Positions 17,005-26,125 of a stretch of DNA of 50,564 bases are shown in pieces. Both the position numbers and the translations under genes were made by a program. A model generated the notes under the pieces. That model was not told where the DNA came from and searched no databases. It saw nothing but the letters and a program-made list of their open reading frames with translations. The stretch lies in the NCBI GenBank assembly GCA_002296655.1, contig DBIN01000053.1, positions 1-50,564 of the forward strand, in the 5' to 3' direction. The DNA comes from Acinetobacter sp. UBA801 (GTDB lineage Bacteria; Pseudomonadota; Gammaproteobacteria; Pseudomonadales; Moraxellaceae). The first letter of the stretch is position 1. Each line of letters opens with the position of its first letter.

Positions 17005-18225
17005 ATGTCGACTTTGGCTTCTCCCTCTGTGCAGGAACAACAATTCTTAGAGGCTTTTCAGCAAGCCATTGATACACAAAAGCTTGATCGTGTGGTGCTG
17101 AGTCAATATAAAGGTGAACTAGAACACTTAGAAAAAATCACTTTGCGGGTGATTCAGCTGAATCAAGATGCCGTTTTAAATTGTTTGTATCGCCATAAAA
17201 CGCAGGATATCACCAAAAACTATCCTTTGGCAGAAGCGCAGATGCAATTGAGTCACTTATTGGCAGATTGTAAACAGGCCAATCTATTTACGAATGATCA
17301 GGAAATTCAGCTAAAAAAGAACAAGAAGAAAGCCATGCTCAGCATCAGTAAAACTGTACCGACTAGCGCGAAATCGAAAGAACCGCAAGGACATGACCGA
17401 GAAAAGCAGCGTTATGTTGATCACTCCAGCCCATTTTTACAACACTTGGGTATTAGCGATGCCAAAGCGCAAATTATTCCGAGCATGGCGCGTAAATGGA
17501 AACAGATTAATAAATTCATTGAAATTTTTTCGGGGGCTTTGGCGCAAATCAAAATTTCGGAAAATACGTTACGCGTGGTGGATTTTGGCTCAGGCAAAGG
17601 CTATTTAACTTTTGCGTTATATGACTATTTGCAAAAGCAGCAATTTCTTCCTTTTGTGACTGGGGTGGAACTGAACCCGAAAATGGTTGAGTTTTGTCAG
17701 TCGGTGGCCAGTGCTTCAGACTTTCAGCAGTTAGACTTTTTTCAGGGCGATGTACGCACCTATCAGCCTGAACATTTAGATGTGATGATTGCTTTGCATG
17801 CCTGTGATGTCGCCACTGATTTTGCAATTCATACGGGTATTCGCCTGAATGCACAAATGATTATGTGCGCGCCGTGTTGTCATAAAGAGTTACGTCCGCA
17901 ATTACAAAGCCCAAGCGTGTTGCAACCGATGCTACAATTTGGCATTCATGCAGGACAGCAGGCGGAAATGTTAACCGATACCATCCGCGCTTTATTGCTC
18001 AAAGCCTATGGTTATGACACCAAAGTTTTTGAGTTTGTCGCTTTAGAACACACCAGTAAAAACAAAATGATTTTGGCAACCAAACGTCAAAATTGGAGTG
18101 AACCTGATCAGACCGTTTTGGCGCAAATTCGTGATTTAAAAACCATGTACGGTATTCAAAAACACTCTTTGGAGTTATTGTTGAATGATCAGTGGGATCA
18201 GCAGGGCATTGGTTCTAAGTGCTAA
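17005..18225 (+). CDS. Class I SAM-dependent methyltransferase (Methyltransf_32-like)
   Basis: This protein has 406 residues. A helical N-terminal domain (1-185) is followed by a Rossmann methyltransferase domain, with motif I at about 190-204 (RVVDFGSGKGYLTFALYDY) and the acidic GVELNPKMV in motif II. The distinctive HACDVATDFAI and CAPCCHKELRP are typical of the Methyltransf_32 / RRNAD1-like family, whose target is mostly unknown. The His-Ala-Cys-Asp and Cys-Cys-His clusters may bind metal or substrate. The GNAT gene follows closely, overlapping or within about 25 bp depending on its start. Confidence 0.85.
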   Translation: MSTLASPSVQEQQFLEAFQQAIDTQKLDRVVLSQYKGELEHLEKITLRVIQLNQDAVLNCLYRHKTQDITKNYPLAEAQMQLSHLLADCKQANLFTNDQEIQLKKNKKKAMLSISKTVPTSAKSKEPQGHDREKQRYVDHSSPFLQHLGISDAKAQIIPSMARKWKQINKFIEIFSGALAQIKISENTLRVVDFGSGKGYLTFALYDYLQKQQFLPFVTGVELNPKMVEFCQSVASASDFQQLDFFQGDVRTYQPEHLDVMIALHACDVATDFAIHTGIRLNAQMIMCAPCCHKELRPQLQSPSVLQPMLQFGIHAGQQAEMLTDTIRALLLKAYGYDTKVFEFVALEHTSKNKMILATKRQNWSEPDQTVLAQIRDLKTMYGIQKHSLELLLNDQWDQQGIGSKC

Positions 18226-18248
18226 GCAAGATGGAACAGGATAAAAAG

Positions 18249-18677
18249 ATGCAAGATTATGAAATTCAATCGGGCACTTGGGCGCAGTTTGCCGCAGAGG
18301 CTAAATCTATTCGTGAGCAAGTCTTTATTCTGGAACAGCGAATTGCGCCTGAAGATGAGTGGGATGCACAAGATGCAGTTGCCCTGCATTTTGTGGTTTA
18401 TATAGGAAAGCAGGCGATTGCAACAGCACGCTTATTGGAAAATCACAGTATTGGGCGGGTCGCGGTACTGAAGTCACAGCGTGGTTTAGGTGTGGGACGT
18501 GTTCTAATGCAGCATATTATTCAGATGGCAAAGCAGCAGCAACGTCCGTGGGTCAAGTTGTCTGCGCAGGAACACGCGATTCCGTTTTATCAAAGCTTGG
18601 GTTTTCAGGTGGAGGGTGAATCGTATTTAGATTGTGGTATTGCGCATGTAGACATGCGTTTAGTGTTTGAAAGTTGA
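18249..18677 (+). CDS. GNAT-family N-acetyltransferase
   Basis: The 142-residue reading starts at the ATG at 18249, which has an AGGA about 8 nt upstream. Upstream starts at 18231 and 18219 (GTG overlapping the methyltransferase) are possible. The acetyl-CoA binding motif A is visible as LKSQRGLGVGRVLMQHIIQ (R/Q-x2-G-x-G). The region FVVYIGKQAIATARLL precedes it, and SAQEHAIPFYQSLGFQVEG near the C-terminus is the usual GNAT motif B. It resembles ElaA-type acetyltransferases. The acceptor is unknown. It forms a two-gene unit with the methyltransferase. Confidence 0.85.
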   Translation: MQDYEIQSGTWAQFAAEAKSIREQVFILEQRIAPEDEWDAQDAVALHFVVYIGKQAIATARLLENHSIGRVAVLKSQRGLGVGRVLMQHIIQMAKQQQRPWVKLSAQEHAIPFYQSLGFQVEGESYLDCGIAHVDMRLVFES

Positions 18678-18682
18678 ATACA

Positions 18683-19399
18683 ATGAAGATTGTGACATGG
18701 AATTGTAATGGTGCTTTTAGAAATAAAATTGAGCCTATTCTTCAATTTGATGCCGATATTTATATTATTCAGGAATGTGAGCATACGGAACAAGCAAAGA
18801 AAATTTATCGACAATATTTTTCTAATTTTGTTTGGAAAGGAAATAATAAGAATAAAGGCATAGGTATTTTTACATAAGATGTTTTATCACTAGAAGTATT
18901 AGATTGGCAAGACAACAAACTAGAACTATTTTTACCTATTCAAGTTAATCAATCCTTTACGCTCCTTGCTGTATGGGCAAAACATGCAAACTCTCCAACT
19001 TTTGCATATATTGGTCAAATTTGGAAATATTTACAGTTACATCAACTAAAAATGCAAAATATTCCGCTCATTATTGGTGGAGATTTTAACAGCAACTCAC
19101 AGTGGGATGTTTGGGATCGGTGGTGGAATCACTCCGATGTCATACGTATATTTAATGATCTAAAAATAAAGAGTCTTTACCATCACATTTCTAATGAGAA
19201 ACAAGGGCAGGAAAGTCAAGCAACATTCTTTTTACAGCGAAATTTAGCGAAGGCATATCATATTGATTATATGTTTGCTTCTGAGCAATTTTGGAAAATA
19301 GATCAAGCTAGCATGCAGGTGGGAGATCAGACACCTTGGCTAAGTTTGAGTGATCATTTACCACTATATTTTGATCTAGCACCCAAGTTTGAAAAATAG
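18683..19399 (+). pseudogene. Endonuclease/exonuclease/phosphatase-family protein interrupted by one in-frame stop
   Basis: From the ATG at 18683 (MKIVTWNCNGAFRNKIEPIL) the frame runs to a TAA at 18875-18877. It continues in the same frame without further stops to 19399. The read-through protein of 238 codons carries all the EEP active-site blocks: WNCNG near the start, IIQECE (catalytic Glu), IIGGDFNSN (Asp, Asn) and SLSDHLPL (Asp-His). The codon just before the break ends GIGIFT, and one AAA-to-TAA change would account for the stop. The gene is therefore probably inactive through a recent nonsense mutation, unless the stop is a sequencing error or is read through. It lies directly after the GNAT gene. 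Confidence 0.85.
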
Positions 19400-19424
19400 A
19401 CCCTAAGAGTAGAGTCTATTTTCA
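19388..19424. terminator. Hairpin after the broken EEP gene
   Basis: AAAATAGAC (about 19393-19401) pairs with GTCTATTTT (19414-19422). It overlaps the EEP stop and precedes the convergent minus-strand gene ending at 19437. It could terminate either gene. Confidence 0.55.
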
Positions 19425-19436
19425 AATGGTATTTAA

Positions 19437-19778
19437 TTAGTGCCCATGTGCAGGTGCTTGCTCATGGCTTTCAGGCATAGCAGCATGTTCAGTTTCAGTC
19501 ATAGCATGTGCGTCTGCTGTAGGTGCAGCTTTTAATGCTTCTCGAGCTTCACGGTCAGCTTGTGCCTTTGCAATCGCTTCTTGTGACATGGCTGGTGCAT
19601 TTTTAAACGCATGTTGTTGGGTATTTTGCTTTTGTTGCTGGCTAGGCATGTAGTCAGGTTCATTTGTAACCGCTAACCAGAAAATAAACATGAAAATACC
19701 ACCCAAAATACAGAAAATAAAGAGTGCTTTCCAACCCCAAGGTGATTTTTCAGGAGTAAGGCGTTCGGTCATGTGCAT
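19437..19778 (-). CDS. Single-pass membrane protein with a His-rich tail, function unknown
   Basis: The protein has 113 residues and is not recognised as a named family. A short N-terminus (start at 19778 or 19772) is followed by one membrane span at about 16-38 (WKALFIFCILGGIFMFIFWL). Then comes a low-complexity segment with QQQKQNTQQHAFKN and an Ala/Glu-rich stretch likely to be helical. The tail has seven or eight His residues over the last 25 positions and ends APAHGH. The His-rich end could bind Ni, Zn or Cu. No neighbour suggests a pathway. Confidence 0.7.
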   Translation of the reverse strand: MHMTERLTPEKSPWGWKALFIFCILGGIFMFIFWLAVTNEPDYMPSQQQKQNTQQHAFKNAPAMSQEAIAKAQADREAREALKAAPTADAHAMTETEHAAMPESHEQAPAHGH

Positions 19779-19887
19779 CTACCCAATTTGAATCTAAATC
19801 TTAAAATTATGTAACTTTATAACATAAAATGCATAAAAAACGGATTAAATTCTATTCATGCAGGGATATTTATTATAATTTTAAGCA

Positions 19888-19921
19888 AATAAAAAGAGGG
19901 ATGATGTATCCCTCTTTAAAT
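19888..19921 (-). terminator. Terminator of the fadB-like operon
   Basis: AAAGAGGGAT (19893-19902) and ATCCCTCTTT (19908-19917) form a perfect 10-bp stem with a 5-nt loop and an A-run to the left, which is a U-run on the minus strand. It follows the stop of the minus-strand gene at 19934. Confidence 0.8.
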
Positions 19922-19933
19922 TAAAAGTTAGAT

Positions 19934-22069
19934 TTAAATGCTTGCTGCACCTGCGGCAACACGGTCTTGCAAGATTTTAGGTGGGGTAAAGCGTTCGCCA
20001 TATTCTGCTGCAAGTTGCTGTGCCCGTGCTAAAGCCTGTGTTAAACCATATTGATTTAGAAACTGCAAAGCACCGCCTGTCCATGCAGGAAAACCAATGC
20101 CAAAAATTGAACCCACATTGGCATCAATGACAGATTCTAAAACACCTTCTTCCAAGCATCGTAAGCTGTCCAGTGCTTGCACAAATAAGAAACGGTCAAT
20201 CATCTCTTGTTCAGCGATTTCGGTATTTTGATACCAGTGGCTTAACCCCGACCAAAGCTGTTTTTTACCCTGTTCAGGATAGTCATAAAAGCCTGCACCT
20301 GCAGCTTTGCCTTTACGCGAGAATTGATGAATCATGGTTTGAATGACTTCATCTGCACTCGACATTGGTAGGTCTTTCCCTTCGGCTTGCAACGCATTAC
20401 GGGCTTCCTGTGCCACGTTTTCAGATAAGGTTAAAGATACTTCATCCTGAATGGCAAGTGGGCCAACAGGCATGCCTGCTTTTAAAGCAGCCATTTCAAT
20501 TTTGGCAGGATGTACGCCTTCTGCTAGTATGCGCAAGCCTTCCTGTACAAAAGTGCCAAACACCCGACTGGTAAAAAAGCCGCGGCTGTCATTGACCACA
20601 ATCGGTGTTTTACCAATGTATTGCACAAAATCATAAGCTTTTGCCAAAGTATCGGCAGAGGTATTTTTTCCTTTAATGATTTCGACCAACGGCATTTTAT
20701 CGACAGGACTAAAGAAATGCAGTCCAATAAAACGCTGTTGATCTTGCGCAGCTTGGGCAAGCCCGCTTATTGGCAAAGTTGAGGTATTGGATGCCATCAC
20801 ACCTTGTTCTGCCAGAAAAACTTCGGCTTCTTGTGTGACTTGTGCCTTGAGTACGGGATTTTCAAATACCGCCTCAATAATCAAATCACAGCCTTGTAAA
20901 TCGGCAGCCTGTGCAGTTGGATGAATATTGGCTAAGACTTGTGCTGCTCGCTCTGCACTTATACGACCTTGCGATACTTGTTTATCTAGTATTTTTTGAC
21001 TGTAAGCTTTGCCTTTTTCAGCGTGTTCGATGGATACATCTTTAAGAACAACCGTAATCCCTTTGCTTGCTGTGGCATAAGCAATACCTGCACCCATCAT
21101 GCCTGCACCTAAAATGCCAACTTTTTGGGTTTGATTCGTTGCAATGCCTTGCGGACGGCTAGAGCCCGATTTAATCGCATTCAGCCCATGCCAAAAGGTG
21201 CCAATCATATTTTTAGAAATTTGACCTGTTGCGAGCTGGGTAAAATAGCGGGATTCAATGCGTAAGGCTGTATCGACATCAACCTGCGCACCTTCTACTG
21301 CTGCGCTCAAAATTGCTTCTGGCGCAGGGTAACAGCCTTTGGTTTTGTCGCGTAGCATGGCAGGAGCAATCGAAAGCATTTGTGCGACAGCAGGCGTGGA
21401 TGGTGTTCCCCCAGGGATTTTATAGCCTTTGACATCAAATACTTGTTGTGATTGCGGGTGAGCAAGAATCCAGTCTTGGGCTTTGCTAAGTAATTCTGCT
21501 TCATTTTCAGCAAGATCATGTATTAAACCTAAACGTTGTGCTTTTTCCACATTCAACTGTTTACCTTCCATCAACAGCGGTAGGGCAGTTTGCAAACCCA
21601 ATAACCTTACCATCCGTACAATACCCCCACCACCAGGCAATAAGCCTAGCGTTACTTCGGGTAAACCAAACTTGGTTTTTGCATCACGAATCGCAATACG
21701 ATGATGACAGCACAGCGCAAGTTCCCATCCGCCACCAAGTGCCGTGCCATTTAAGGTAGCTACTACAGGAATGCCACGAGTTTCAATATAACGCAGCTGT
21801 GCTTTTAGGTGTTCAATCATCTGAAAAAATGAGCTGGCATGTTCAGACTGTACTTGAATTAACTCATCTAAGTCACCGCCTGCAAAAAAAGTTTTTTTTG
21901 CAGAGGCAAAAATAATCCCCGCCACCTGTTCGTCTGCTTGTAACTTTTGCACCACTTGCGCTAATGCATCTCTAAAGTCAGCATTCATGGTGTTAGCAGA
22001 TTGATTTGGCGAGTCAAAGGTTAGAATTACAATGTTATCGGCATTTTTTTGATAGTGAATGGCGCTCAT
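19934..22069 (-). CDS. Bifunctional enoyl-CoA hydratase / 3-hydroxyacyl-CoA dehydrogenase (FadB/FadJ-like)
   Basis: The protein has 711 residues from the ATG at 22069, which has GGGAG about 7 nt upstream. The N-terminal crotonase domain (1-190) has the oxyanion-hole segment FFAGGDLDELI, GTALGGGWELALCCHHRIA and LPEVTLGLLPGGGG. The NAD-binding domain starts near residue 310 with VGILGAGMMGAGIAYATASK. HAD motifs follow: SNTSTLPISGLA, GLHFFSPVDKMPLVEII and RGFFTSRVF. It performs hydration and NAD-dependent oxidation in beta-oxidation. A thiolase gene lies just upstream on the same strand, giving a hydratase-dehydrogenase-thiolase set. It resembles a specialised catabolic set rather than the main fadBA, but this cannot be decided here. 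Confidence 0.9.
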   Translation of the reverse strand: MSAIHYQKNADNIVILTFDSPNQSANTMNADFRDALAQVVQKLQADEQVAGIIFASAKKTFFAGGDLDELIQVQSEHASSFFQMIEHLKAQLRYIETRGIPVVATLNGTALGGGWELALCCHHRIAIRDAKTKFGLPEVTLGLLPGGGGIVRMVRLLGLQTALPLLMEGKQLNVEKAQRLGLIHDLAENEAELLSKAQDWILAHPQSQQVFDVKGYKIPGGTPSTPAVAQMLSIAPAMLRDKTKGCYPAPEAILSAAVEGAQVDVDTALRIESRYFTQLATGQISKNMIGTFWHGLNAIKSGSSRPQGIATNQTQKVGILGAGMMGAGIAYATASKGITVVLKDVSIEHAEKGKAYSQKILDKQVSQGRISAERAAQVLANIHPTAQAADLQGCDLIIEAVFENPVLKAQVTQEAEVFLAEQGVMASNTSTLPISGLAQAAQDQQRFIGLHFFSPVDKMPLVEIIKGKNTSADTLAKAYDFVQYIGKTPIVVNDSRGFFTSRVFGTFVQEGLRILAEGVHPAKIEMAALKAGMPVGPLAIQDEVSLTLSENVAQEARNALQAEGKDLPMSSADEVIQTMIHQFSRKGKAAGAGFYDYPEQGKKQLWSGLSHWYQNTEIAEQEMIDRFLFVQALDSLRCLEEGVLESVIDANVGSIFGIGFPAWTGGALQFLNQYGLTQALARAQQLAAEYGERFTPPKILQDRVAAGAASI

Positions 22070-22079
22070 TTTATACTCC

Positions 22080-23285
22080 CTATATTCGCTCAATAATGGT
22101 GGCAATTCCCATTCCACCGCCTACACATAACGTAGCCATGCCGCGTTTTTTATCTTGTCGCTCTAGCTCGTCCAGTAAAGTGCCTAAAATCATGGCACCT
22201 GTCGCGCCAAGTGGATGACCTAAGGCAATCGCACCACCATTCACATTAACTTTGGCAGGGTCAACCTGAAGCTCGCTAATAAACCGCAGAACCACGGCTG
22301 CAAAAGCTTCATTGACTTCAAACAGATCAATATCTTCAATCCTTAATCCTGCTTTGGTTAAGGCTTTACGCGCTGCAGGTGCGGGCCCTGTGAGCATAAT
22401 CGTAGGGTCTGTGCCAACCAGTGCGGTAGCAAGCACTTTGGCACGTGGTTTTAGATTGTGTTGTTGTACGGCTTGTTCAGATGCAATCAAGACCAACGCC
22501 GCACCATCAACAATACCCGATGAATTGCCTGCATGATGCACATGATTGACTTGTCCTGCTTCAGGATATTTTTGCAAGGCGATGGCATCGAATCCCATTT
22601 GTCCCATCATTGCGAAACTTGGTTTAAGCTGTGCCAAACTTTCAGCCGTGGTTTGTGGTTTGATAAATTCATCTTGTGCCAAAATCACTACGCCTGCCTG
22701 ATCTTTGACAGGTACAATCGAGCGCTCGAAATATCCCTGTGCTTGTGCTGCTGCGGCTTTGTGCTGTGATGCTGCTGCAAATTGATCAACCTCGGCACGG
22801 CTATAACCATCGAGTGTGGCAATTAAGTCGGCACCAATACCTTGTGGAATAAAGTCACAAGCCATATTGGTTTCAGGGTCAAATGCCCAAGCACCACCAT
22901 CGGAACCCATTGCCACACGTGACATAGACTCCACACCGCCCGCAACGATTAAATCTTCCCAACCTGAACGGACTTTTTGCGCTGCGAGGTTCACGGCTTC
23001 TAAACCTGAGGCACAAAAGCGATTGATTTGTACCCCTGCAACATCATTGTCCCAACCTGCGGCAATTGCTGCGGTTTTGGCAATATCTGCGCCCTGATCA
23101 CCAATTGGTGTGACACAACCCAAAACAATGTCGTCTACTTGTGAAGTATCTAGATTGTATCGTTGTTGCAATTCATTTAATAAGGTCGTGAGTAAGCGAA
23201 TGGGTTTAACTTCGTGTAATGCGCCATCTTTTTTTCCTTTGCCGCGCGGAGTGCGAATGGCATCAATGATGTAGGCCTCGCTCAT
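22080..23285 (-). CDS. Acetyl-CoA C-acyltransferase (thiolase)
   Basis: The protein has 401 residues from the ATG at 23285, which has AAAGGA about 6 nt upstream. Thiolase residues are present: the nucleophilic Cys in [13 protein letters not shown] (near 90), [28 protein letters not shown] with the catalytic His, and [12 protein letters not shown] with the second Cys. It cleaves 3-ketoacyl-CoA to acetyl-CoA plus a shortened acyl-CoA. It lies 10 bp upstream of the FadB-like gene, so the two probably form one complex or operon. Confidence 0.92.
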   Translation of the reverse strand: MSEAYIIDAIRTPRGKGKKDGALHEVKPIRLLTTLLNELQQRYNLDTSQVDDIVLGCVTPIGDQGADIAKTAAIAAGWDNDVAGVQINRFCASGLEAVNLAAQKVRSGWEDLIVAGGVESMSRVAMGSDGGAWAFDPETNMACDFIPQGIGADLIATLDGYSRAEVDQFAAASQHKAAAAQAQGYFERSIVPVKDQAGVVILAQDEFIKPQTTAESLAQLKPSFAMMGQMGFDAIALQKYPEAGQVNHVHHAGNSSGIVDGAALVLIASEQAVQQHNLKPRAKVLATALVGTDPTIMLTGPAPAARKALTKAGLRIEDIDLFEVNEAFAAVVLRFISELQVDPAKVNVNGGAIALGHPLGATGAMILGTLLDELERQDKKRGMATLCVGGGMGIATIIERI

Positions 23286-23435
23286 AATCAATCCTTTGTC
23301 GATAGTTTTCTTAGTGATTGCTTTTGAGTGTAAACAGAAAATAGTGAAGTGCAATGACAAGAACGGTTCAGGTCAGTGAGGTTTTTTGCTAATCGAGATG
23401 ACCTAGCAATTCCAAGAAAGATAAAATTTAGCGAT

Positions 23436-23466
23436 AAAAAAAGCCCTTGTAGTGTACAAGGGCGAT
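23436..23466 (-). terminator. Terminator downstream of the AraC-type regulator
   Basis: GCCCTTGTA (23443-23451) pairs with TACAAGGGC (23455-23463) around a GTG loop. An A-run sits at 23436-23442, a U-run on the minus strand. It lies after the regulator stop at 23507 and before the thiolase start, so the regulator is transcribed separately from the thiolase operon. Confidence 0.75.
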
Positions 23467-23506
23467 TAACTGGAATTACGAGTTATTGTGAATTGTCGAT
23501 TCTAAA

Positions 23507-24517
23507 TTAATGATAACCATGCAACTGACGATATAAACCAGGGGTGACGCCAGTCCACTTTTTGAAAGCACGGTGGAAGGTACTGGTTTCACTAAAGCCA
23601 ACTTGTTGCGCTACATCTTCAAGGGTTAGCTCAGGATTGAGTAGCAAATGAATCGCAGCATCACGACGCAAGGCATCTTTCACCCCTTGATAGCTTTTAC
23701 CTTCTGCAGCCAAACGACGACGCAAGGTTTGTGGCGACAGGTACAGCATGGATGCAACATCATTCAAGGTTGGCATCTCTTCGCCAATCTGGCTCTTTAA
23801 GACATCACGAATACGTGAAGTTAAAGAATTGGTGTTTTTAAATTTCACCAACAATTGTGCAGGTGCTGTTTTTAAGAATTCGTCTAAAGTTTCTTGGGTT
23901 TGACGAATTGGTAAATCCAGATAGTCGGCAGCAAAGGTAATTTCGGTGCGTGGCATTTCGAACTGCATCACAGGTGCAAAGAATAGCGCATCGTATTCGT
24001 CTGCATGTGCAGGACGAGGATAGCCAAAATGCACACGCTCTAAAGGCAGGCGACGTTCAATTAGCCAAGAGGCCAAGCCGTGCCAAATCATCAACATACT
24101 TTCAGTAATAAAGTGATCAGGATCCATGGCTTGTGGAATAGATGGCACCAAACGCGCTTCGTGTTTATCACGTTCTAAGGTAACTGACCAATCATCACCA
24201 AACAGCTTATAGAATTGCGAAGAGAGTTCTAAGGCATCGCCCAATGTTTTGGCGTGAATTACCAATTGGCACATGATCGCGAATGTACCCAAACGACGTG
24301 GCTGAGAATCAAAACCCACGTGTTCGTCTTGGGTCACCATCCACAACATTTTAATAAAGCGAGTATATTGTTCAGGTGAAATACGTGCTTTCGGTTGGCG
24401 CAGAAGTTCTGCCTCAATACCGACATGAGATAATAAGGTTTCGACATCCATGCCGAGTCGCTTAACACCCGTGAGCGCTGCATTTACAAAATGGATACTA
24501 ATGGTATCTCTGCTCAT
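23507..24517 (-). CDS. AraC-family transcriptional regulator with an arabinose-binding-type N-terminal domain
   Basis: The protein has 336 residues from the ATG at 24517, which has GGATTT upstream. The N-terminal part (about 20-210) resembles the OruR/ArgR-like ligand domain (LGTFAIMCQLVIHAKTLGDA, VHFGYPRPAHADEYDALFF). The C-terminus is the two-helix-turn-helix AraC domain, with SPQTLRRRLAAEGKSYQGVK and LEDVAQQVGFSETSTFHRAF, ending KKWTGVTPGLYRQ. It lies between the thiolase operon and the divergent CoA-transferase gene, so it probably controls one or both. The inducer is unknown. Confidence 0.9.
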   Translation of the reverse strand: MSRDTISIHFVNAALTGVKRLGMDVETLLSHVGIEAELLRQPKARISPEQYTRFIKMLWMVTQDEHVGFDSQPRRLGTFAIMCQLVIHAKTLGDALELSSQFYKLFGDDWSVTLERDKHEARLVPSIPQAMDPDHFITESMLMIWHGLASWLIERRLPLERVHFGYPRPAHADEYDALFFAPVMQFEMPRTEITFAADYLDLPIRQTQETLDEFLKTAPAQLLVKFKNTNSLTSRIRDVLKSQIGEEMPTLNDVASMLYLSPQTLRRRLAAEGKSYQGVKDALRRDAAIHLLLNPELTLEDVAQQVGFSETSTFHRAFKKWTGVTPGLYRQLHGYH

Positions 24518-24727
24518 GTTAAATCCTTCAGTCTCTTTTGTATTCACGTAAGCTTGACCTAAATGACGCTAAAAAATTGAAATTGGCAATTTACAATACC
24601 AATTTTACTTATTTTACATAATAAATTGCCGAAATGATCAAGGTAAATGGCTGAAGATGACATTGTGTTACAGTTTTAGTGTTTATAAGATAAACGGAAA
24701 ATCAGAAAAAATAGAGTAATCACCATA

Positions 24728-25882
24728 ATGACACATGCACTAAGCGGTTTAAAAGTTTTAGATTTTTCCACCTTGTTGCCAGGTCCTTTTGCAAGTTTAT
24801 ATTTGGCTGATATGGGTGCAGAGGTTATTCACATTGAATCGGCAACCCGACCTGACTTAATTCGTTTATTTCCGCCCTATGCCAATGGACAGGCGACTTC
24901 GCATAGTTATTTGAATCGTAATAAACAGTCAATTACTTTGGATTTAAAATCTCCGGAAAGTATTCACCTTATTCACGAGAAAATTACTGATTTCGATATT
25001 ATACTCGAACAGTTTAGACCAGGGGTGATGCAGCGTTTAGGACTGGACTATGCTAGCTTGGCAAAAATTAATCCGCGACTGATCTATTGTTCCATCACAG
25101 GTTATGGACAAACAGGTGATTATCAACAACGGGCAGGACATGACATCAACTATTTAGCTTTGTCTGGCATTGCTGGACATAGTGGGCGGCAAGCGGGTGG
25201 GCCACCGCCGTTAGGAATTCAAGTGGCTGATGTTGCAGGTGGCTCATTGCATGCCTTGGTGGCCATTTTAAGTGCGGTGATTGAACGTCAGCGCAGTGGT
25301 TTAGGGCAATATATTGATATTTCGATGACTGATTGTGCAGCTACATTAAATAATATGGCAGCTTCTGCCGTCTTGGCGGCACAGGTGCCTCAATATGCCG
25401 AACAATCTTACTTAAATGGCGGCACCTATTATGACTATTATGAAACTGCAGATGGTCGTTATCTTTCAGTCGGTAGTTTAGAACCGCAGTTTATGCAGGG
25501 TTTGGCACAGATTTTAAATTTGCCAATACTTTTGGAAAAAGGTGCATCTTTAGATCCGCAAGTTTGCTTGCAAGTTAAACACGCTATTCAAGATAAAATC
25601 AAAACACAAAGTTTTGCCACATGGCAGCAGGTATTTGCGCAACATGATGTCTGCGTTGAACCTGTATTCACTTTAGATGAAGCTTTACATTCACCTTTGG
25701 CACAGCAACGCGGTTGGACAGTAGAAGTTCCTATTCAGCAGAATGCTACAAAAACTGAAACTCAGTTGGCGTGTCCAATTAAATTTTCACGTTCTCAAAT
25801 GCGTTACGATTATATCGGGCAGGCTTTGGGTGCAGGGCAGTGGTCATCTCAGACTAAAAATCAGGATAAAGCTGGAGGCTAG
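24728..25882 (+). CDS. CaiB/BaiF-family CoA-transferase or alpha-methylacyl-CoA racemase
   Basis: The protein has 384 residues. The family opening LSGLKVLDFSTLLPGPFASL is followed by LADMGAEVIHIE, NRNKQSITLDLK and VMQRLGLDYASL. The motif AGHDINYLALSGIAGH belongs to the alpha-methylacyl-CoA racemase branch, where a His-Asp pair removes and replaces the alpha-proton. The substrate is probably a branched or activated acyl-CoA. It is divergent from the AraC regulator across 210 bp and close to the FadB-thiolase genes, which points to a joint acyl-CoA catabolic role. Confidence 0.85.
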   Translation: MTHALSGLKVLDFSTLLPGPFASLYLADMGAEVIHIESATRPDLIRLFPPYANGQATSHSYLNRNKQSITLDLKSPESIHLIHEKITDFDIILEQFRPGVMQRLGLDYASLAKINPRLIYCSITGYGQTGDYQQRAGHDINYLALSGIAGHSGRQAGGPPPLGIQVADVAGGSLHALVAILSAVIERQRSGLGQYIDISMTDCAATLNNMAASAVLAAQVPQYAEQSYLNGGTYYDYYETADGRYLSVGSLEPQFMQGLAQILNLPILLEKGASLDPQVCLQVKHAIQDKIKTQSFATWQQVFAQHDVCVEPVFTLDEALHSPLAQQRGWTVEVPIQQNATKTETQLACPIKFSRSQMRYDYIGQALGAGQWSSQTKNQDKAGG

Positions 25883-25914
25883 TCTAAGATACAAGTCATA
25901 AATAAAAGTTCGAA

Positions 25915-25950
25915 TAGATGCTTTAGCAGAAAAAGTGCTAAAGGATGCAT
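25915..25950 (+). terminator. Hairpin after the CaiB-type gene
   Basis: CTTTAGCA (25921-25928) and TGCTAAAG (25936-25943) form a perfect 8-bp stem with a 7-nt loop, 38 nt after the stop. The downstream run is only weakly T-rich. Confidence 0.5.
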
Positions 25951-26125
25951 TATTTTGTGATAGCTTTATAAAAAAGCTGAAAATTTTGGCAAAGGCTTAC
26001 AGGTTGTGATGTTGCAATGTCTTATCAATAAAATCGCTAATAAATATGTAAAAAACACATTTTGTTGATAGGTTGAATCTCGCTATGCTGTAAGCCGTGA
26101 TAATAGAAATGACTAGCTGTACGCC

